Program-made: the position numbers and the translations under genes
The notes under the pieces: generated by a model
What the model saw: the letters and a program-made list of their open reading frames with translations, nothing else
Databases searched by the model: none
Told to the model about the DNA's origin: nothing
Shown: positions 41,108 through 52,564 of the stretch, in pieces
How the letters are laid out: every line of letters begins with the position of its first letter
How positions within the stretch are numbered: the first letter of the stretch is position 1
NCBI GenBank assembly: GCA_010094025.1
Contig: ML991780.1
Coordinates: 372,001 to 436,000, forward strand
Direction of reading: 5' to 3'
From: Viridothelium virens
Taxonomy: Eukaryota > Ascomycota > Dothideomycetes > Trypetheliales > Trypetheliaceae
DNA: 64,000 nucleotides

Positions 41108-42430
41108 CTATGGTGCCGTTTGTGCAACAGACTCGCGGATTACTTTCGTGACCTGAAGAATATTTTCGACATTGATATCAGCCTCTCTAGGGACAATTTT
41201 CCGCCATACGCTCTCCTCAGTTCTTTCTGCAGGTGGCAGAACTCGCCAATGCGGATTGCGCTCAGCCTTCAACCAGTTAAAGTCGTCGACTTGGTCGTAC
41301 TTGTTCGTAGTTTGGCGCTGGAATTCCTTCGTCTGTTAAATAATCAGTCAACTTTCAATAAATTTCATCATAATGTAATGGGAAGACTCACATAGGTCTC
41401 TGGAAGTGGCGCAAAACTAATCCCTTCACACCGTTCAACGATTGGCCTGCTACTGCAATGCAGATACACATCGCAATTCTTGCAATCATGCATGCGAAAC
41501 TGTCTGCTCGCTACAACAATCACACATCTCTCGAGACCCGTGACGTGGACTGGCCCCCGAATATCCCCATCTATGATAAGTGACTCGGTCACGTACTTCA
41601 TTGCGAGGCTACTCAAAGGGTGCCCGCCTAATGCGGGAGCAGACAAGTCCACCACGCAATGATTGATATCGGAAATATTTCCTATCACTGACCCATTGTC
41701 GGGTAAGGTGACGTGCTTACGCTCATGATTTGAGACTGAAACATTAACGGACGGCTCAAATTCGTGAGTAGGGAGCCCTTTTATGGAAGTCAGCATGCCC
41801 CTGAATGCCGTTCCTAGCATTGACTGCACCATTTCCGTTCTCTCCATTTTCCACGGCGTCCTCGTTCCCATTGACCGGATTATCCTGCATCGTCGCTGGC
41901 GTCGACTTCGGCCAACTTGACTCCTCGAACCGTCGTTCAGATCGACCGCGATCTTCCTTCTTAGGGCTTGTCAACGAGGATCGTGTACGCATGGCAGATT
42001 TGAAGGTAAATTTGGGTCGAGGTGCAAAAGAAGCACGGGTCTTTTGAAGCTTCTCGGAAAGGGCTTTGATTGCCTAAGGTGCCTTAGCAATTTGCGCACA
42101 GTACCTGTACCTGAATTAAGAGCAACCTACCTCATCGTATGTCCGAAGGTCGTAGACGGGAATTCGACTTGAGGATTCCTTGACTTCATTCGAGAGTCGA
42201 GCGATGCCTGCAAGACAATGCTCAACACCGTCCGCACGTTCCCCACCAGAAACGCTCGTCTCGGCAAGCTGTGCTATTTCTTCTTGAAGCGCTGCATTTG
42301 ATCAGCATTAGTATTGAAATGATGCCAACGCGTGTGATTCTTGCTCACCAGTGACTTCATGCTGGAAATATCGGAAGAAGCGTGCCTTCGGATCAATTTC
42401 CGTCGGCGAATTGGTCGCAGCAGATGCCAT
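41108..42430 (-). CDS. Tubulin-folding cofactor C (TBCC)
   Basis: Five exons on the minus strand (42430-42349, 42291-42131, 42073-41830, 41777-41392, 41332-41108) give 365 residues. The N-terminal half is helical ('RFFRYFQHEV', 'IAQLAETSVSGGERADGVEH'), as in the spectrin-like domain of TBCC. A disordered Asn/Glu-rich linker precedes the C-terminal beta-helix (C-CAP) domain. Its catalytic arginine lies in 'VVASRQFRMHDC', and 'DVYLHCSSRPIVERC' follows. TBCC stimulates GTP hydrolysis by beta-tubulin in the complex with cofactors D and E, releasing native tubulin dimers. The third intron (52 nt) is needed to change frame within the linker. Its donor is a weak GTGCAG, while the branch point GCTGAC is good, so an alternative donor within the linker is possible. 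Confidence 0.9.
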
Positions 42431-43177
42431 GATTGGTAATGACCTGGAGAGAAGTTGAATCGCCAATTAAGATTAAGAAATTGAAGACCAGCACGCAAGG
42501 TAACGACAGTAAGCACCTACTAACGGCGCACGAGCTAATTATACGCTTCTTTCAAATGGTCAAACCCGACTTTGCAGTCAGTGACGTCGAGCGTCATCCC
42601 CACACATGCAGGGAGGCTTGGAGGGGTAAAGGAATGGTGGGAGCCCCGAAAAACGCCCCTGCACGGAGCGATGTGGCGGTCGGATGCAGGCATGAAATTC
42701 GCCCAATGCATCTTGGTGGCGCGTATCGCATCCAATTGTATGATGGCACTTGCAAAATCCCAGGACACCATGGATTTAGGTGGATTAGTCTACCTACCCA
42801 CCTACTTTACCGCAGCCGGAGGTTCCTCAACTGGTAATTAGTAGCAGCCTGGAGCCACGTCTTGTAACAACCACTCATACGCTGCCATGAATATTTTTAT
42901 TGTACAATAGTATCTAGGTATCTAGTTGTGACAAGCATGATTGTAGTGGAAAATCTAATGTCTTTCTTCATCAGGACTCAAGAAGAGTGACTGCATCCAT
43001 CCTTTCGGCCGGCGTTTCAGTCGCTCTCCGCCAACAGACTTACCAAAGCTTCGGTCACAAGGGAGACCGGTTGACTAAGGTTTCGGATATCCTTGCTCCT
43101 CTGTCGGGCGAGAGATGGGATACCAACGGGCAAACTTGCTGAGCCGCCGTCCCTGATTTTATAGGTATTCTCCTTAA
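42431..43177. other. Intergenic, with one MITE end
   Basis: 747 bases lie between the TBCC start and the CCT6 stop. It contains the single inverted-repeat end at 42803-42840. No gene was recognised. Confidence 0.45.
42803..42840 (+). mobile_element. Solo terminal repeat of the TA-flanked MITE family (copy C, fragment)
   Basis: The stretch reads ACTTTACCGCAGCCGGAGG and then GTTCCTCAACTGGTAATTA. This matches the left end of the elements at 14862 and 26064 with a few changes. No matching opposite end is found within the next kilobase, so this is a leftover of an old insertion. Confidence 0.75.
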
Positions 43178-44917
43178 TCATTGCTCTTGCGCTCCAGGAC
43201 CCTCTTTGCCGCCCTGGAAGGAGTCCACACGTTAGCTCATGCCGCTATGTATAATTAGAGCGACGACTTCAACTTACCATTTGCCGTGCTTTTAGCATCT
43301 CATCGCACAACAACAAATTCGACGCTATGCCCGTGCTCGAAGCAATACAATTCCTCAACACCCGGAAGGAGTCATAGACACCAGCTTGGACTGGATCCAT
43401 GGGTTCGCCGGATGCAAGATCTAGCCCGACGGTATTCCCCTCTGCTTGCTCGTCCTGAAGTTTTGAGATCGAGTCCTGTATGTCATGACCAGAGTTTGCC
43501 GCGAGAGTCTTGGGTATTACCAAAAGCGCGTCAGCAAAGGCTGCAACCCCTGATTTGACCTTTCCTTTCGCTTCCTTACGGAAAGCGTCGCTCAGTAAGT
43601 GCGCTGCGCAAGCGACTTGGAATGCTCCGCCTCCTGGAACAACGCTCTTGTCCACAATCATGTTATACACACTCCGTAAGCCATCTCTGACCGCATCTTT
43701 CACCTGAGTGATGGTGTGTTGATTTGGTCCCTTAATGAGGATTGTCACTGATTTCGGGTCCTTGACCTCCTCAATGAAGGTGAACTTCTCCTCGCCAAGC
43801 TGATGCTCGTACACGAGACCAGCCCAACCCAGAACATCTGGCGTCAGGTCGTCAACGCTATTTTGCGCCGTTCCGCCGCATATGAGCTGCAGCCTCTCCA
43901 TATTCCTTCGCTTTGCTCTTCGCAGCGCTAGAATCCCATTCTTTACCAATACATCCAAACTCAGCGGGTCAATTCCCTTCTGGTTTATTACCACAAAGCT
44001 CTTCTTTGAATCGTTCCCACAGACCTCTTTCTTCAGTTCGACAATTTTCCGCAATTTGTCGTCTACAAATCTCCGCTCACTTTCGACGAGCTTCTCACGC
44101 TGGTCCGCACTCGAATAATAAAACCCTGAATTGATCTCTGACTTTTCATATTCGAGACTGACGTTCAAAGTGAGGATATACGCGTTCTCCACTCGCTTTG
44201 GCATGTCTGGATGGCGCGCTCCATGATCCAAAGCAAGACCTCTAATGAGCTGTGTATCGGCGGCTGTTCGATGTTGCATCGTCATTATCTCAACCATATG
44301 GAGGTCAGGTTTTTCTGGAGGATTGTAGATAGCGAGTACGGCGTCGGTGATGTCTGGCGTGAGTTGTTCGGCGAGGGTACTATTAAGCTTTGTCGACAGT
44401 GATGTCCGTGCTACCGACAGTAGTAATTCACGATCCACCTCTTTCTGCATCTTAAATTGATCCAGGAATTTAAGCGCCTCAGTCTTTGCAAGCTCATAGC
44501 CGTCTGTTATTACTCGGGGATGAAGTCCTTCGGATATGTATCTATCGGCCTGTTTCAACAATTCACCCACCATGAGTACGACTGAAGTCGTTCCATCTCC
44601 ACATATGTCATCTTGCGCCGTCGCTGCTCTGGCAATCATCACAGCTGTTGGATTCTGGATCTGCATCTCTCGTAAAAGAACGCTTCCATCCTTTGTAAGC
44701 TTGATTGCTCCAGCTCCGTCGACCAACATCTTGAGTGTTCCTTGGGGTCCCAAATTTGACGCGAGAACTTGTTGCAAGCCCTCTCCTGCAGATATGTTAA
44801 CTTTTAGAGCTTCCCCACGTCTCTATAATGAAGTTAGTTTATGCGACCGGGAGTAGGCTTCGAACGCAAACGTACTCTCGACTCCGCTTTGGGATTTAAT
44901 AGTTGCGTGGCCGACAT
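43178..44917 (-). CDS. CCT6: Chaperonin CCT/TRiC subunit zeta
   Basis: Three exons, 44917-44876, 44822-43278 and 43213-43178, encode 540 residues. The start '[20 protein letters not shown]' is the signature of the zeta subunit. The ATPase loop is '[15 protein letters not shown]', with '[14 protein letters not shown]' before it. The apical and equatorial domains continue without gaps ('[17 protein letters not shown]'). CCT6 is one of eight paralogous subunits of the cytosolic double-ring chaperonin that folds actin and tubulin. The last exon is only 36 nt, coding a short tail ('[11 protein letters not shown]'). The gene lies next to the TBCC gene, so two tubulin-folding genes are neighbours here. 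It is divergent from NOP56. Confidence 0.97.
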
Positions 44918-45312
44918 AACGTAATGATGGACTACCCCTCTGATTGATGCGAAAGCGTGTCAATGAGGTTTAAGACGTGAGAAAAGTCGGATGACGAGGA
45001 AAGGCTGCAATATCAAAAATTTGAAGCATTGGAGACGCGACGCGATAGGCCGGGGAGCTTTCTGGAAGATTGTAAGCCCGTACCCGACCTCGTTGTCGAG
45101 CTTGGACCAGCTCGGACTTTTGACGAATTTCGCACCTCGAAAAGCTCGAGCTTTGCTTTCCCCCACCACCTACCACTCGGCACGGGAAAGAGACAGTCTT
45201 CTGTCGCTTATTCGACGAAACTTTGGTGATCTCCGCGTCACCTATCGACGTCTTCCGCAGGTCAACATCTCACACTCTCAGTGCGCTGCCGCGCACCTCT
45301 ATCCCGATCATC
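44918..45312. promoter_or_regulatory. Bidirectional promoter, CCT6 / NOP56
   Basis: 395 bases separate two strongly expressed housekeeping genes. No specific site could be named with confidence. Confidence 0.5.
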
Positions 45313-47084
45313 ATGTCGAAGATCGACTTCCTCCTCCACGAGAGTGCCGTGGGCTATGCTGTATGATCCCGACGGACAGCTTATCCAAATGTGACTGACG
45401 AACCGTTAGATCTTCAAAGTCAACATGCAAGCTGACGCGATTGGGAATCGCTTGAAAGAAGCCGAGGACACGGCCGAAGAGCTCTCCCTTTTTGGTATGT
45501 TTCTATCTCCGATATGAACGAAAATGGCTTGGCTAAATGGCAAAAGGCAAAATGGTGGAAGTAGTGGGATTTGCACCATTCCAAGGTGCAGCTCATGCCC
45601 TCGAAAATGCGAATGACCTCTCTGAAGGAATCGTATCGGACTACTTACGCACGGTGCTTGAGACAAATCTCCCAAAAGCCAGTTCAAAGCACAAGCTGGT
45701 TCTTGGCGTATACGACAAAAATTTAGCAAATGGTATTAAAACGGCGTTTGATTATGTCGAGTGCGAGACGCGCGAGACAAGTGAGATCGTGGCAGGCCTT
45801 CTCCGTGGTCTCCGCCTTCATGCGGAGAAACTCCTCAAGCAACTTCAAGAAGGCGATCTCGAACGTGCCCAGCTTGGTTTGGGCCATGCATACTCACGTG
45901 CCAAGGTTAAATTTAATGTCGAAAAGAACGACCGCCACATCACGCAAGCGATTGCGTTGCTCGACCAGCTCGACAAAGCTGTCAACAAATTCGCGATGCG
46001 CGTTCGGGAATGGTATTCATGGCACTTCCCCGAACTGCTCAAGATTGTGTCGGACAATCTGACATACTCAAAATTGGCGCTCGCTATTGGCGATAAAAAC
46101 AGACTATCGGATGCGGACATCCACGACGTAGCAGCCATTGTGAATGACGACTCCGATATCGCTGGCAATATCATCCACGCAGCTCGTAACAGCATGGGAC
46201 GCGACATTACTAATTACGACTTAGAGGCCTTCTTATCTCTCGCTCGTCGCGCCATTAGTCTAGCAGAGTACCGGACAGACCTTCACATCTATCTCATCGA
46301 AAAAATGAATGTGGTCGCTCCCAACCTCGCAGCTCTCATTGGTGAGACAATAGGTGCGCGTCTTATCTCTCATGCGGGTAGTCTCACCAATCTCGCCAAA
46401 GCCCCGGCATCGACAGTTCAAATCCTTGGTGCTGAAAAAGCGCTCTTCCGTGCGTTGAAGACCAAGGGAAACACTCCCAAATATGGTCTCATTTACAATT
46501 CTACCTTCATTGGACGTGCTGCCGTCAAGGATAAAGGACGCATTTCTCGATTTTTGGCGAACAAGGCCAGCCTTGCGTCTCGGGTTGACCATTTCGCACA
46601 GGAACCTTCCACGGCTGTGGGTAAGGCATTTCGCCAACAGGTAGAGGACAGGTTGGAGTTCTACGCCTCAGGCAAGCCACCAACGAAGAATGAAATCGTA
46701 ATTAAGAACGCCATGGAGGAGACTTTGGCAAACATGAACGTTGAGGATCCAACCGAAGCAGGTGCCGAGGACGAGATTCAGGCTGATGGTGTCACGGCTC
46801 AAGCCACGGAGCAGGCTTTAAGGAAGGAAAAGAGTAAGGAAGATAAGAAGAAAGAGAAGAAAGAGAAGAAGATGGCGAAGAAGATGGCGAAGGTGAACGG
46901 TGATGTAGAAATGACAGGTGCAGATGATATCAATGGTGACGCCGAGACAGTGGTGAAGAAGGAGAGCAAAAAGGAGAAGAAGAGGAAACTTGCCGAGGTG
47001 GATGCTGAGGTGGATGGAGAAGCCAATGGAGAAAAGAAAAAGAAGAAAAAGAAAGATAAAAAAGACAAGAAGGCGGCTGCTTGA
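45313..47084 (+). CDS. NOP56: Box C/D snoRNP core protein Nop56
   Basis: Three exons, 45313-45360, 45410-45494 and 45547-47084, give 556 residues. The order is NOP5NT domain, NOSIC coiled region ('ERAQLGLGHAYSRAKVKF') and the RNA-binding Nop domain ('IGARLISHAGSLTNLAKAP' and 'ALKTKGNTPKYGLIY'). The tail is long and Lys/Glu/Asp-rich, typical of nucleolar proteins. Nop56 rather than Nop58 is chosen from the N-terminus ('MSKIDFLLHESAVGYAIFKV') and from 'MRVREWYSWHFPEL' with 'GRISRFLANKASLASRVD'. It forms the scaffold of box C/D particles that methylate rRNA ribose with fibrillarin. Both introns lie in the first 80 codons. Confidence 0.96.
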
Positions 47085-47424
47085 TTGTCTCTTGTATTAT
47101 ACAGCTTTCTCTCTCTGGAGGTGGCTTGGTTCATTTCCATGGGCATTATCATAGCATGGTGTTTTTGGCGCGTGGTGTGCTGGGTGAGGTTACGGAGAGG
47201 CGAAATATGACCCGACGACTCTGCGTCACTGTTTGAAATGGGCATACTGGGTACAGTCCATACACTGGCGAGGCAAAAATCGTAGGTACCTATACATTCT
47301 GCAGGCAGGTGCATAATATGGCGACAGCGACTAAGTAGCATAGTGTAACAGTTTTCATGGATAATATAGCCGACTTTATTATTTGCAGTCATTATCATCA
47401 TTACTACGTCGAATGACTTCTTCG
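47085..47424. other. Intergenic between convergent genes
   Basis: 340 bases hold the 3' ends of NOP56 and a hypothetical gene. Nothing else was recognised. Confidence 0.45.
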
Positions 47425-48185
47425 CTAAACCACTGCTTCCTCCATATTTTGGAATCTTGGGTTCCCTTCCTCCATGTAGCGCGTCATATCCACTGTGCCA
47501 TTCTGACTCGCATCCAATAAAGCGGCCCGCTTCCTCTGTCTCGCAAATGCGGGCGTCCCAAATCTCAACACCTCCTCATTTTCCGTATACCCCACGACCT
47601 TCATCCACGGGTTCGGATCTGTGATTAAGCCCTTTTCCATTCCCCACTCGCTTGGCGCCATGGAAAGATACTCAAATGAAGCCATGTCGATGGCGGCATC
47701 CTTGAATGACATCCGAATCTTCTTCAGCACCACATCATTCTCGCCCTCGCCCCAGTCCGGCGCGTCGGTGCAGACGAATACTGTTTTGTCTTTCGCTGTC
47801 TGCTCATCGGCGACCAGGAACGTGAAGGCCGTGTAACGATTCTCGACGACGTCGTCCTTGGCGCGGACGTACTGTTTCCAGAAGGCGTAGATGTCGTCGA
47901 CAGACCAGCCAGCGAAGTTGTCGGGCGGTTGAGCAGAGAGGGGGGGAACGGTGGGCTTGGTGATATCCGTGGTGCTGCTGGCGGTGGGACCAGCATCATC
48001 AGGGCCTAAAATTCGGACGACATCGCGGATCTGTGGGTCTTCGTTGCGGGTGGTTTCAAGGAGCTCGTTGAGGACCTGACGAGACAGACGTCAGAGACGA
48101 GAAATGCATGGATGGCGCAGGGAGTAAACCTTACCGGGAGTGGAAGCTCTGCAGTGCAGAAAAGTGGCCAGAGAACGTCAGGCAT
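47425..48185 (-). CDS. Conserved-looking hypothetical protein
   Basis: Two exons, 48185-48135 and 48075-47425, encode 233 residues. The N-terminus 'MPDVLWPLFCTAELPLP' is joined to 'VLNELLETTRNEDPQIRDVV'. A Pro/Thr-rich linker, then a soluble mixed domain ('GWSVDDIYAFWKQYVRAKDD' and 'YTAFTFLVADEQTAKDKTVF') and a charged helical end follow. Sequence balance, the clean intron and uniform codon use support a real gene. I do not recognise a domain or catalytic motif. There is no signal peptide or membrane segment, so a cytosolic or nuclear site is most likely. Confidence 0.75.
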
Positions 48186-49007
48186 ATTGGAAGAATAGTA
48201 TGTAATGTATATGGAATTCCAATTTACTTGGGGGAAATGAATAAACGGGAAATGTATGGAGACACGGAAATCTTTGAAATACCACCCAGCGAGGCGAAGA
48301 GCGGAGTTCAAATAGGATAGCAGTAATTGATGGTCTACGTTTGGTCAGGCAACAACACTTCTAGACCAATGTTGCGGCGCTCTGTTTGGTTGACTGTAGT
48401 TAAGTTCAGGTAGTATCAGGGTAACGCTGTTGTATGTCTGTTGGAGGATGACATCACAGCTATAGAAGAGCTTGGTGGCTTGGTGGCCTGACGTTGAAAC
48501 AGCTTGCACCCTGAATGAATACGGAGCACGGCAGAACTAACAGGTGCCTAAGTAATAAATGGGGCTTGCAACATGTTGGCTCGTTTCAGAACGCAATCTC
48601 AGAAGAAGATGAGTTAACGCGTGTACTTCGTTTGCATACACGCCAAATTAGCAGCCAAGCAGCTCATGATCACCGTCCTCGAAGGGAAATTAATAACTTC
48701 CGAGCTCAGGAGACAGACGAGCCAATTGCGCGTTGTTGGCGCATTCGAGGTTGCACACCGGCCGGCCCGAGGGAGCGGTGAACCTGATGGGGTCGCCGAG
48801 GTGGCTTTCTCCTGCTTTCTGCGAAGCTTGATCCCAGCTGCAAGCGCGCCTACGGCGGGACGGGATGGCACACGGACCTTACCCTAGGGCCCGTGGGCCC
48901 GCTGCTTTGGCACTGGGACCGAGTCGGCTTCAATCTTGAGCACCTCAGTGGCTTCCCCTCCTTCGGTATCATGACATTTGTGAGAGGAACATCCCTCTCC
49001 CCAAACA
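48186..49007. promoter_or_regulatory. Divergent intergenic region, hypothetical / LaeA-like methyltransferase
   Basis: 822 bases separate outward-read starts. A GC-rich inverted motif (TAGGGCCCGTGGGCCCGC, 48885-48902) is present, with GGGCCC twice. No gene was recognised. Confidence 0.4.
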
Positions 49008-50538
49008 ATGTCGTCCTCTACGACTCCGCCCTCGCCTGCCGATGGCACTCGTTCGGTATCCATCCTCGAAGCGGACGTATGTGTTGTCCTCCTCCCATCT
49101 TGATCATTTCGTGAAGACGAGAGCATGTGAAGGCTAACTGTCGTGCGCTCAACAGTCTGATCCTGATCGCTCTGGTCTCGAAAGTCTGGAGTATGTATCA
49201 CGAAACACAAAAGCCGTTGAGCCAGCAGCGTAACGGTGCACGGTGTCTTGACTTGAACAGAAATACCTAATCATCTCGCAGTACCACGAAATCCCTCACA
49301 GACAGCATCTACAACTACATTGAAGAAAATGGGAGAACCTACCACCGCTACAAAGAAGGCTGTAGGTCCGCCATCGATTTTTCATGTCCACCGAACATAC
49401 TGATGCTTATTCTGAAGCCTATGTCTATCCAAACGATGAGGTAAGCCTATTCCTGGTGAGTCAGTATCAGAGACGGGTACTCAGTACTTCAATAGTCGGA
49501 AAAGGAAAGGCTCGACCTGCAGTATGAGCTGTTGAAAATCCTATTCGACTACAAAGATTTCTTCGCTCCGCTTTCTGATCCCCAGAGGATATTAGACGTT
49601 GGTACGGGCACTGGAGGATGGGTAATTGATGTTGGTGAGCTTACCCGTTACCGTGCCTGCGGGATTGAGTTGCTGACACTTACACGTTACACAGCCATGC
49701 GGTTTCCCGACTGCGAGGTACCACCCCTGTCTGCCTGTGAGGTCCATCTCAGCTAATCTTCTCTAGGTGACCGGCATAGATCTGTCTCCCATTCAACCCG
49801 ATTGGTAACCGACTCACCAGGCTCGTCCTCACCTTCATCTTCGAATCATACTAACTCGACGCTTTCGTAGGGTCCCTGACAACGTCCACTTCGTCATTGA
49901 TGATGCTTGCGAAGAAGACTGGATGGTTGAACCTTCCTCCTACGATCTCATTCACACACGTATGATGCTTGGCTCCTTCGAAGACTTTCGCGACATCATC
50001 GCGCGGGGGTTCAAATACACCAAACCAGGAGGGTGGATGGAATCTCAAGATCTAATGCCTACCGTGTGCTGTGACGACGGTACAATGGCACCAGACCATC
50101 CACTATCGAAGTGGACGAAGCTGAATGACGAAGCACAAATGAGAATGCAACGGCCGGTACGGATCGGCAATAAGCTGAAGAGGTGGTTCCAACAAGCAGG
50201 GTTTGTGGATGTACAGGAAAAGGTGTTCAAGTTGCCTATAAACCCCTGGACGAAAGATGAAAAACTCAAGATCGTCGGTCGCTTTCATGAAGCTTCTATG
50301 GTGGACGGCATCCAGGGTTTCTCCTTGGCTCCGTTTTCACGCGCCCTGGGATGGACCAAGGAAGAGATTGAAGTTTACCTCATCGATGTTCGAAAGTCCA
50401 TCTCAGACCGCAATGTGCATTGTTACCACAAAGTGTACGTCAATCCTCCCTAAGCATACCCTACTTATCTGATTGACGTCTTTCAGCTATGTTGTCTGGG
50501 GACGCAAGCCTTATCCAGGCGAACTTGCGATGGGCTAA
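49008..50538 (+). CDS. LaeA-like SAM-dependent methyltransferase, nine exons
   Basis: Nine exons (49008-49076, 49156-49190, 49282-49361, 49418-49440, 49496-49634, 49695-49717, 49767-49804, 49871-50434, 50487-50538) add up to 340 residues with every phase in register. The SAM-binding loop is 'ILDVGTGTGGWVIDVA', then 'EVTGIDLSPIQPDWVPDNV', the acidic 'FVIDDACEEDW', 'DLIHTRMMLGSF' and 'KYTKPGGWMESQD'. This is the pattern of the large LaeA-like family in filamentous fungi. A few members control secondary metabolism and development; most have unknown substrates. Exons 4 and 6 are each only 23 nt. No biosynthetic cluster is visible beside it, so a regulatory role is possible but unproven. Confidence 0.9.
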
Positions 50539-51464
50539 GCCGCTCAACCCATCTTCTCCTTTCCATCCTTCGAAGTCAATCTCAATCGCATTTGCAAGGG
50601 CCATTGGCGTTGGGCGAAACAAGATTCTGATTCCTTTCCTCTTACATTGGAAGGATGCTCTGTGCCCTAAAAATTGCTACGTTTACCATTAGCGCTGGAG
50701 TTTCTGGATCGGATCAGAATTTGGACGACATTTACAATTTGGTGGGATGCTACGGTTCGATATCACGCTTCGATGATTTACGACATAGATTCGTCTTCTT
50801 GGCTTCCCGCCAGTCACGGCTGTCCGGCCCCAGCAACGAACGCAGTAAGAAATTCCGGCTGGATTCACAAGGTTCAAGATTTGAATGGGTGCCTCCTGGG
50901 TAGTTTGAAGCTGGATATGACATTAGAAATCTTTTACTGGTTCCTGTCCGACATCGTGCTAAGCTCTTCTCTACAACTCACCCGGCCGTGCCAAAATTTA
51001 TGGACCATTGGGCAGCCGAATGTTTGCCTTGGGGCTCTGAGCTTGTGCAGAGCGAGGATAGAGCTGATTAATTCTATAGGTAGCTCTTCTTCCAACTCGT
51101 TCTTCTTTTTCTTGCCTCCATTCTAACCCCTTTATCCCCTAATAAAAGCCAGATGTTTCTCACGTCTTTTCCAGAGGATCTCCAGACATGTACAGAAAAA
51201 TTCCTCAACCAAAGCGGTGTTCGATTCGACTGTATTCTAGTGACGCATGACTGTCAACGCCCTCTAGTGGTACCCCCAAAAGCACGGAGATTGCAATATC
51301 GACTGCCTCTAATAATAACGTTATTGTGTATTTCGTTCCCTGGTGGGCGTTTGTCGATTTCTGTCGAAAGGATCTCAATTTATATCCGGAAGATTTGGCC
51401 TCTCCAAGGTCATGGTACTATGATAAACTACCTTCTAAAGCATTACCTTAAATGTGTGCCGCCC
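50539..51464. other. Intergenic, 0.9 kb, protein-like but unassigned
   Basis: A plus-strand frame at 50674-51126 is rich in Trp, Ile and aromatic residues ('RIRIWTTFTIWWDATVRYH'), and short open pieces continue to 51460. No start, splice pattern or family can be supported. It may be a worn-out gene remnant or simply the shared 3' regions of two convergent genes. Confidence 0.35.
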
Positions 51465-52564
51465 TCAAATCTCCACACTCTCCCCCTTCCCATCTACTGC
51501 CCCATCCCCCTCAACACCCTTCTGCACCACCTTCAAACTGAAATCCACATGCCGCACCCCTTGATGAATACTACTGCTACTTATCACATCCACATGCTCA
51601 CACGCATACGCCCCCACATTCTCCTCCGTCAACCCACCACTCACCTCCACGAGCACCTTCTCCCCCCACCTCTCCTTCAACTCCCTCGCCGCGACCGCCA
51701 CCTCCTCCGCCCCAAAATTATCCAGCATGACGACATCCGCGCCCGCCGCCGCCGCCGTCTGCGCCTCCGCCACGCTCTGACACTCGACCTCGATCTTGAC
51801 GCTGAAGCCGCCAGCCGCGCGAGCAGCCGCAATGGCAGCCGTGATGGCGGCGTCGGTGGTGGAGGCGGCGTGCGCCCCGCGGTGCGCCCAGATGTGGTTG
51901 TCCTTCAGCATCGTCATGCTGCTCAGCGAATGCCGGTGCGGGTCGCATCCGCCGACGAGCATCGCGTATTTCTCGGGCAGCCGGAACCCCGGGGTGGTTT
52001 TGCGCGTGCCGGCGAGGGTGTTGGGGTAGCCGGCGGTGCGGAGGAGGGTGAGGAGGTGGTTGGATCTGTGGGTGGGAAGAGGGGGTGGTTAGATGGGATG
52101 GGATGCGTAGGGTAGGGTGGGTGGTGGGGTGGGATGGGGTGGACTGGACTGGGGAGGGGAGGGGAGGGGAGGAGAGAAGCGTACTGTGTTGCGATGCCGG
52201 AACAGCGGGCGAGTACGTTGAGGCCTACGCGCTCGCCGAGGAGTATCTTTCGCGCGGGTCCGCGTACTGTAGCGACGTGTTTCTTGCCTTCGCCTGCGAT
52301 CAGCTCCCCCTCTTTCACTAACCACTCTACTTGACAGCCGAGCATTCGGAAGGTCTCGTTGAAGAAAGGTACGCCGGCGACGATTCCGCGCGATTTACAT
52401 AGGAGGCGGGCTTCTGCAGGTGTGTCGCCGACGACAAAGCCTCCAACGTCGAAAGCGGGTGTATCTTCGGTGAGCCAACTGGTAATGAGGGGCTCAAGAG
52501 TTGGAGGGAGGAGATGGGAAGGATCGCCGTGAGAAGGAGCGCCACCAGCCGGCGGCGATGGCAT
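51465..52564 (-). CDS. BNA6: Nicotinate-nucleotide pyrophosphorylase (quinolinate phosphoribosyltransferase)
   Basis: Two exons, 52564-52185 and 52065-51465, encode 326 residues. The family's signatures are all present: '[20 protein letters not shown]' (the join restores this), '[20 protein letters not shown]', '[19 protein letters not shown]', '[14 protein letters not shown]' and '[11 protein letters not shown]'. The enzyme joins quinolinate and phosphoribosyl pyrophosphate to make nicotinate mononucleotide, the last step of de novo NAD synthesis from tryptophan. The intron is 119 nt and unusually rich in C and T. The coding strand is also GC-rich for this window. Confidence 0.97.

Noticed and set aside
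51153-52115. Plus-strand frame of 320 codons
   Set aside because: It overlaps the well-supported BNA6 gene on the other strand; the peptide is Pro/His/Arg-rich by codon mirroring.
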